NCBI RefSeq assembly: GCF_035594125.1
Contig: NC_087171.1
Location: 15,440,767-15,504,766 of the forward strand
DNA: 64,000 bases
Reading direction: 5' to 3'
Source: Scylla paramamosain
Lineage: Eukaryota > Arthropoda > Malacostraca > Decapoda > Portunidae
Of this stretch, positions 11,852 to 64,000 are shown piece by piece (the stretch's first letter is position 1; every line of letters begins with the position of its first letter). The notes under the pieces were generated by a model. It worked only from the letters and a program-made list of their open reading frames with translations, was not told the origin of the DNA and ran no database searches. The position numbers were made by a program, and so were the translations under genes.

Positions 11852-12106
11852 CTAATATGTCGATATTACCATGAGCCTTCGCGCAACAACGCAATCCACA
11901 ACCGCATCACAACCGTTCACACAAACTGGTACAACAACATTGCCTTGACAGGCAACCTGACTTCCATCAATCGATAGAACAAGACTCGTTATGTAACCAC
12001 CCAAAAACATCCCCCATATTGAACGGGAACAACCGGTACCAACCAATGCTCTCACCTGACGAGCACAAACTACCGCATTCATAAGTCTGAACAATGAATA
12101 TTTCAC
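11852..12106 (-). pseudogene. retropepsin-like fragment of the LTR element
   Basis: An open 84-aa stretch contains ALVGTGCSRSI, the active-site region of retroviral-type aspartic proteases with the catalytic Asp replaced by Gly, then a VVVPVCVNGCDAVVDCVV strand pattern. Loss of the catalytic Asp means no protease activity. Confidence 0.65.
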
Positions 12107-14031
12107 ATTTTACATTTCAGTCTCTTAAGATGCAACAGACGGACTTACCTGACGCCACAGCCCTCACATGGGTGGCCTACAGCACACACAGCTGCCTGGT
12201 GCGCAACAAAACAACTCGAAGCTCCGAATACGGGCCTCAAGCGCGTTGTTCACTTCTGTAAAGCAATTTATGTGTATTTCTGTGGCGTTACACAACAAAA
12301 AACTTCTTTCTCACCTGCCATGATATCTGCCTCTTTTTTTTTTTAGTTCACTCACTGCCATTCTTCCTTGGTTGAACGTAAAATTCTTCCACCCACCTCT
12401 TTATAACAACAACACAACGATGGTCATCACTCATTAGTATAACACGTATTTCCCGTTGCTTTCCCACCCTAATATGTTTCTACCACAATAATGTCCGCCA
12501 TCCTCAAATAAAAAAATAGTTCATTACATCATCGTCCACCCAAGACATCTAAACAATTCGCGCAAGTTTTTGTCCCTCTCTTACCGTATCCCTGCACCAC
12601 ACGCCTTCCTCGTCCTCACTGACACTCCTCACCTACCTTCGCCACGTGGACCTTGACGTGGAGAGTGAGGTGGTGCGAATCGAGGTAAGTTGCCAGATGT
12701 CTGTAAGGTAAGGCTGTCACATTGAGCCAGAAAAGACTGAATAAAAGGTGAAATATGTAAGAGAAAAAGCGTAATAAGAAATTGGATGTTCTAATTAAGA
12801 TTATGAAACAAAATCAGCTTAGTTTTGTGGTCTACAGATGGCAGGATGTTTGGCTAACCATGTGGCGGGGTATTCAAAAGTAATTTCCTGGGAATATAAA
12901 ACATACCGCACAGATAACACAAGATGGATTGATGTGGTTAGGGACATCACAAGTACTCTGAGCTCTCCACCTTCGTGCTTCCAAATGTTAAGAGCTATTT
13001 TAGTGATGGTAGCTCTTTCAGAATGACTATTAATAAAAAGTTCATTCACATACCTGATTGAGCACCGGGTTGAGTTTCTTTTGCAGGTGACTGAATAGAA
13101 TATAACGACGGCAATAAGGTACAATCAGAGAGAGAATGCCACACTTCTCCGTCTTAATTCCATCCAACCTTCCAGTCCAAGGAACATATCAAACATTTCG
13201 GCGCCTTATTTCCATTACCTAACACTTTCACTGCGATATGCAACAATTCACGGCAATAAAAACAATGTATGGAATTTTTACAAGCATCTACAAAAAAAAA
13301 AAAAAGATGAAAAAGGAATAGATTTTGCTATTTCTAGGTTGTATACAAAGTTTGGAAATGGCTGTAGAACAAAAAAAAAAAAATATGCTTCACAGTGGTT
13401 AGTAATTAGGAAAGGGCCAAGTAACAGTGAATGGGTTAGCTGGATCTACAGTTACTGGGAATTTCAAGGATGTTTTCATGATTTTTGTGAGAGAGAGAGA
13501 GAGAGAGAGAGACCCAATTAATTATCTCTATGACCTTTGAATTATAATAGTGTTAATGAGAGAACAAACCCTTTAGAATCACAAAGAGAAAGATTAAAGG
13601 ATCAGCTACATGAGGGATAAAAAAAAAAATAATTAGGCTTGACCTTCACCCCCTCACTCACAGATGCAGTAGTGAAATCCTCGCTGCCTGTCAGACTCGC
13701 TGCAAGTGGTAAACATGCTTCTCTTGACCTAAAAGATTATCACTTAAATATCATCCTATGTTTTTCTTTTTTGAAAATTAAAGTCCTTGTTAACGATGTA
13801 ATTTGTCTTTAATTATGAAAAAAGGGGATTATAATTTATGTTTGCTAGCAGCCCCAATCGAGACTGAAGCATTCCACTGAGCATTCGCACCACCTATTGA
13901 TACAGTTTGCTCGTCGCCCATTGAGGGAACGCATTGCTTATATCAATGAAGTTCACTTGAGCAAAAGGTCGGGAGAGGCTCACCAGTGTTTATGAGTTCA
14001 CTAATGTACTTTCCTCTAATCTCACATCTCA
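12107..14031. other. intergenic stretch 3' of the cadherin gene
   Basis: Between the retroelement remnant and the cadherin stop. It contains A-runs, a small GA array (13486-13512) and an isolated donor-like site, ATCGAG|GTAAGT, after a plus-strand open stretch (about 12590-12684). The variant poly(A) signal ATTAAA (minus) at 13808-13813 lies about 220 bases past the cadherin stop, a possible end of its 3' UTR. No gene is recognised. Confidence 0.5.
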
Positions 14032-63687
<49,656 letters not shown>

Positions 63688-63771
63688 CTGGGAGAATATC
63701 AGGCTTATTGGATGGGATACTTAGTGTAGTACTCGTATGTCGTGCTTGATTCAGTGTGACTCGAACGTGGC

Positions 63772-63870
63772 TCGGCTTTGTGGTGCAGTGTTTGCCGAAA
63801 AATTGTGAGTTCAATTCTGCCTCGCGGGAGTTTCTTTCTGTGTGGTAAATCTCTCTCGTGAAACTTGCTG
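63772..63870 (+). mobile_element. partial tRNA-like SINE head
   Basis: TTTGTGGTGCAGTGTTTGCC and GTGAGTTCAATTCTGCC look like degenerate A and B boxes in the intron upstream of exon 1. Weak. Confidence 0.3.
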
Positions 63871-64000
63871 GTTCCAAATTACTTACTACCTTGATGTTGC
63901 GCTGTAAATCAATCAGTTTAAAATTCTGTGCTCGTAAAGACGCCGCGCACATATATTAGTTGAGGCAAAGTAAACACATAATTTCCACGTTGATGGAAAA

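Larger units (their letters stand above)
9900..12106 (-). mobile_element. decayed Ty3/Gypsy-like LTR retrotransposon (PR-RT-RH-INT order)
   Basis: On the minus strand, degenerate but ordered retroelement domains are visible. A retropepsin-like segment at 12106-11852 has the catalytic DTG changed to GTG. A short N-terminal piece of reverse transcriptase lies near 11600-11480. An RNase H-like region with a LHLKADSATILSW block is at about 11420-11045. An integrase core with a NGIVERHHRTIK motif is at about 10835-10400, and the post-integrase region at about 10375-10165. The RT core is missing and stops interrupt every domain, so it is inactive. A LINE tail has inserted between RNase H and integrase. 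LTRs were not recognised. Domain order favours Ty3/Gypsy; BEL/Pao is not excluded. Confidence 0.75.

Noticed and set aside
12590..12684. Plus-strand coding exon ending ATCGAG|GTAAGT
   Set aside because: A perfect donor and a short open stretch (YLRHVDLDVESEVVRIE) but no start, no acceptor partner and no recognisable family; not strong enough to call.

Overview
This is nuclear DNA from an arthropod, most likely a decapod crustacean. The genes are split by many GT-AG introns, long GA/CT, CA/GT, TA and trinucleotide microsatellites are very dense, and arrays of the arthropod telomere unit TTAGG lie inside introns. tRNA-headed SINEs and LINE tails ending in TTATGTTC repeats are also present. Assignment to a decapod is inference from this repeat landscape. 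No bacterial, plasmid or CRISPR features were seen.

Layout. (1) 1-565, + strand: two candidate exons with compatible phases, a C2H2-finger-like gene fragment that begins left of the window. (2) 1636-8159, + strand: a complete five-exon gene for a CNTD1-like meiotic cyclin-fold protein (311 aa), with SINEs in intron 1. (3) 8.6-14.0 kb: a graveyard of mobile elements, including a TA-centred inverted repeat, a 150-bp MITE, LINE 3' fragments and a decayed Ty3/Gypsy-like retrotransposon. (4) 14032-63687, - strand: a giant gene for a classical catenin-binding cadherin of the DE-cadherin/shotgun type. I place 29 exons by splice sites, reading phase and homology. They encode about 1,895 residues: roughly nine cadherin repeats, the primitive-classic-cadherin region, one EGF, one laminin-G, one membrane segment, p120- and beta-catenin-binding regions and an unusually long serine-rich tail. 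The 5' end lies beyond the right edge. (5) 28892-30843, + strand: a three-exon ecdysteroid-kinase-like (CHK/EcKinase) gene nested antisense in the largest cadherin intron (9.9 kb), beside decayed LINEs.

Only the cadherin exons and the nested kinase share a locus; I see no operon-like functional link. CNTD1 would act in the meiotic nucleus, the cadherin at adherens junctions, and the kinase in the cytosol on steroid-like or other small hydroxylated substrates.

The most notable observations are these. Seven cadherin introns start directly with a microsatellite that grows out of the splice donor. Exon 13 has length 3n+1 between phase-0 borders and carries an apparent frameshift. There is a 24-nt microexon, a C-terminal extension of about 250 residues, a ~210-bp inverted-repeat MITE family with many copies, and TTAGG arrays in opposite orientations, one of them organised in a 30-bp higher-order unit. 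I found no convincing new multi-gene system; the window is mainly a large cell-adhesion gene inflated by repeats.
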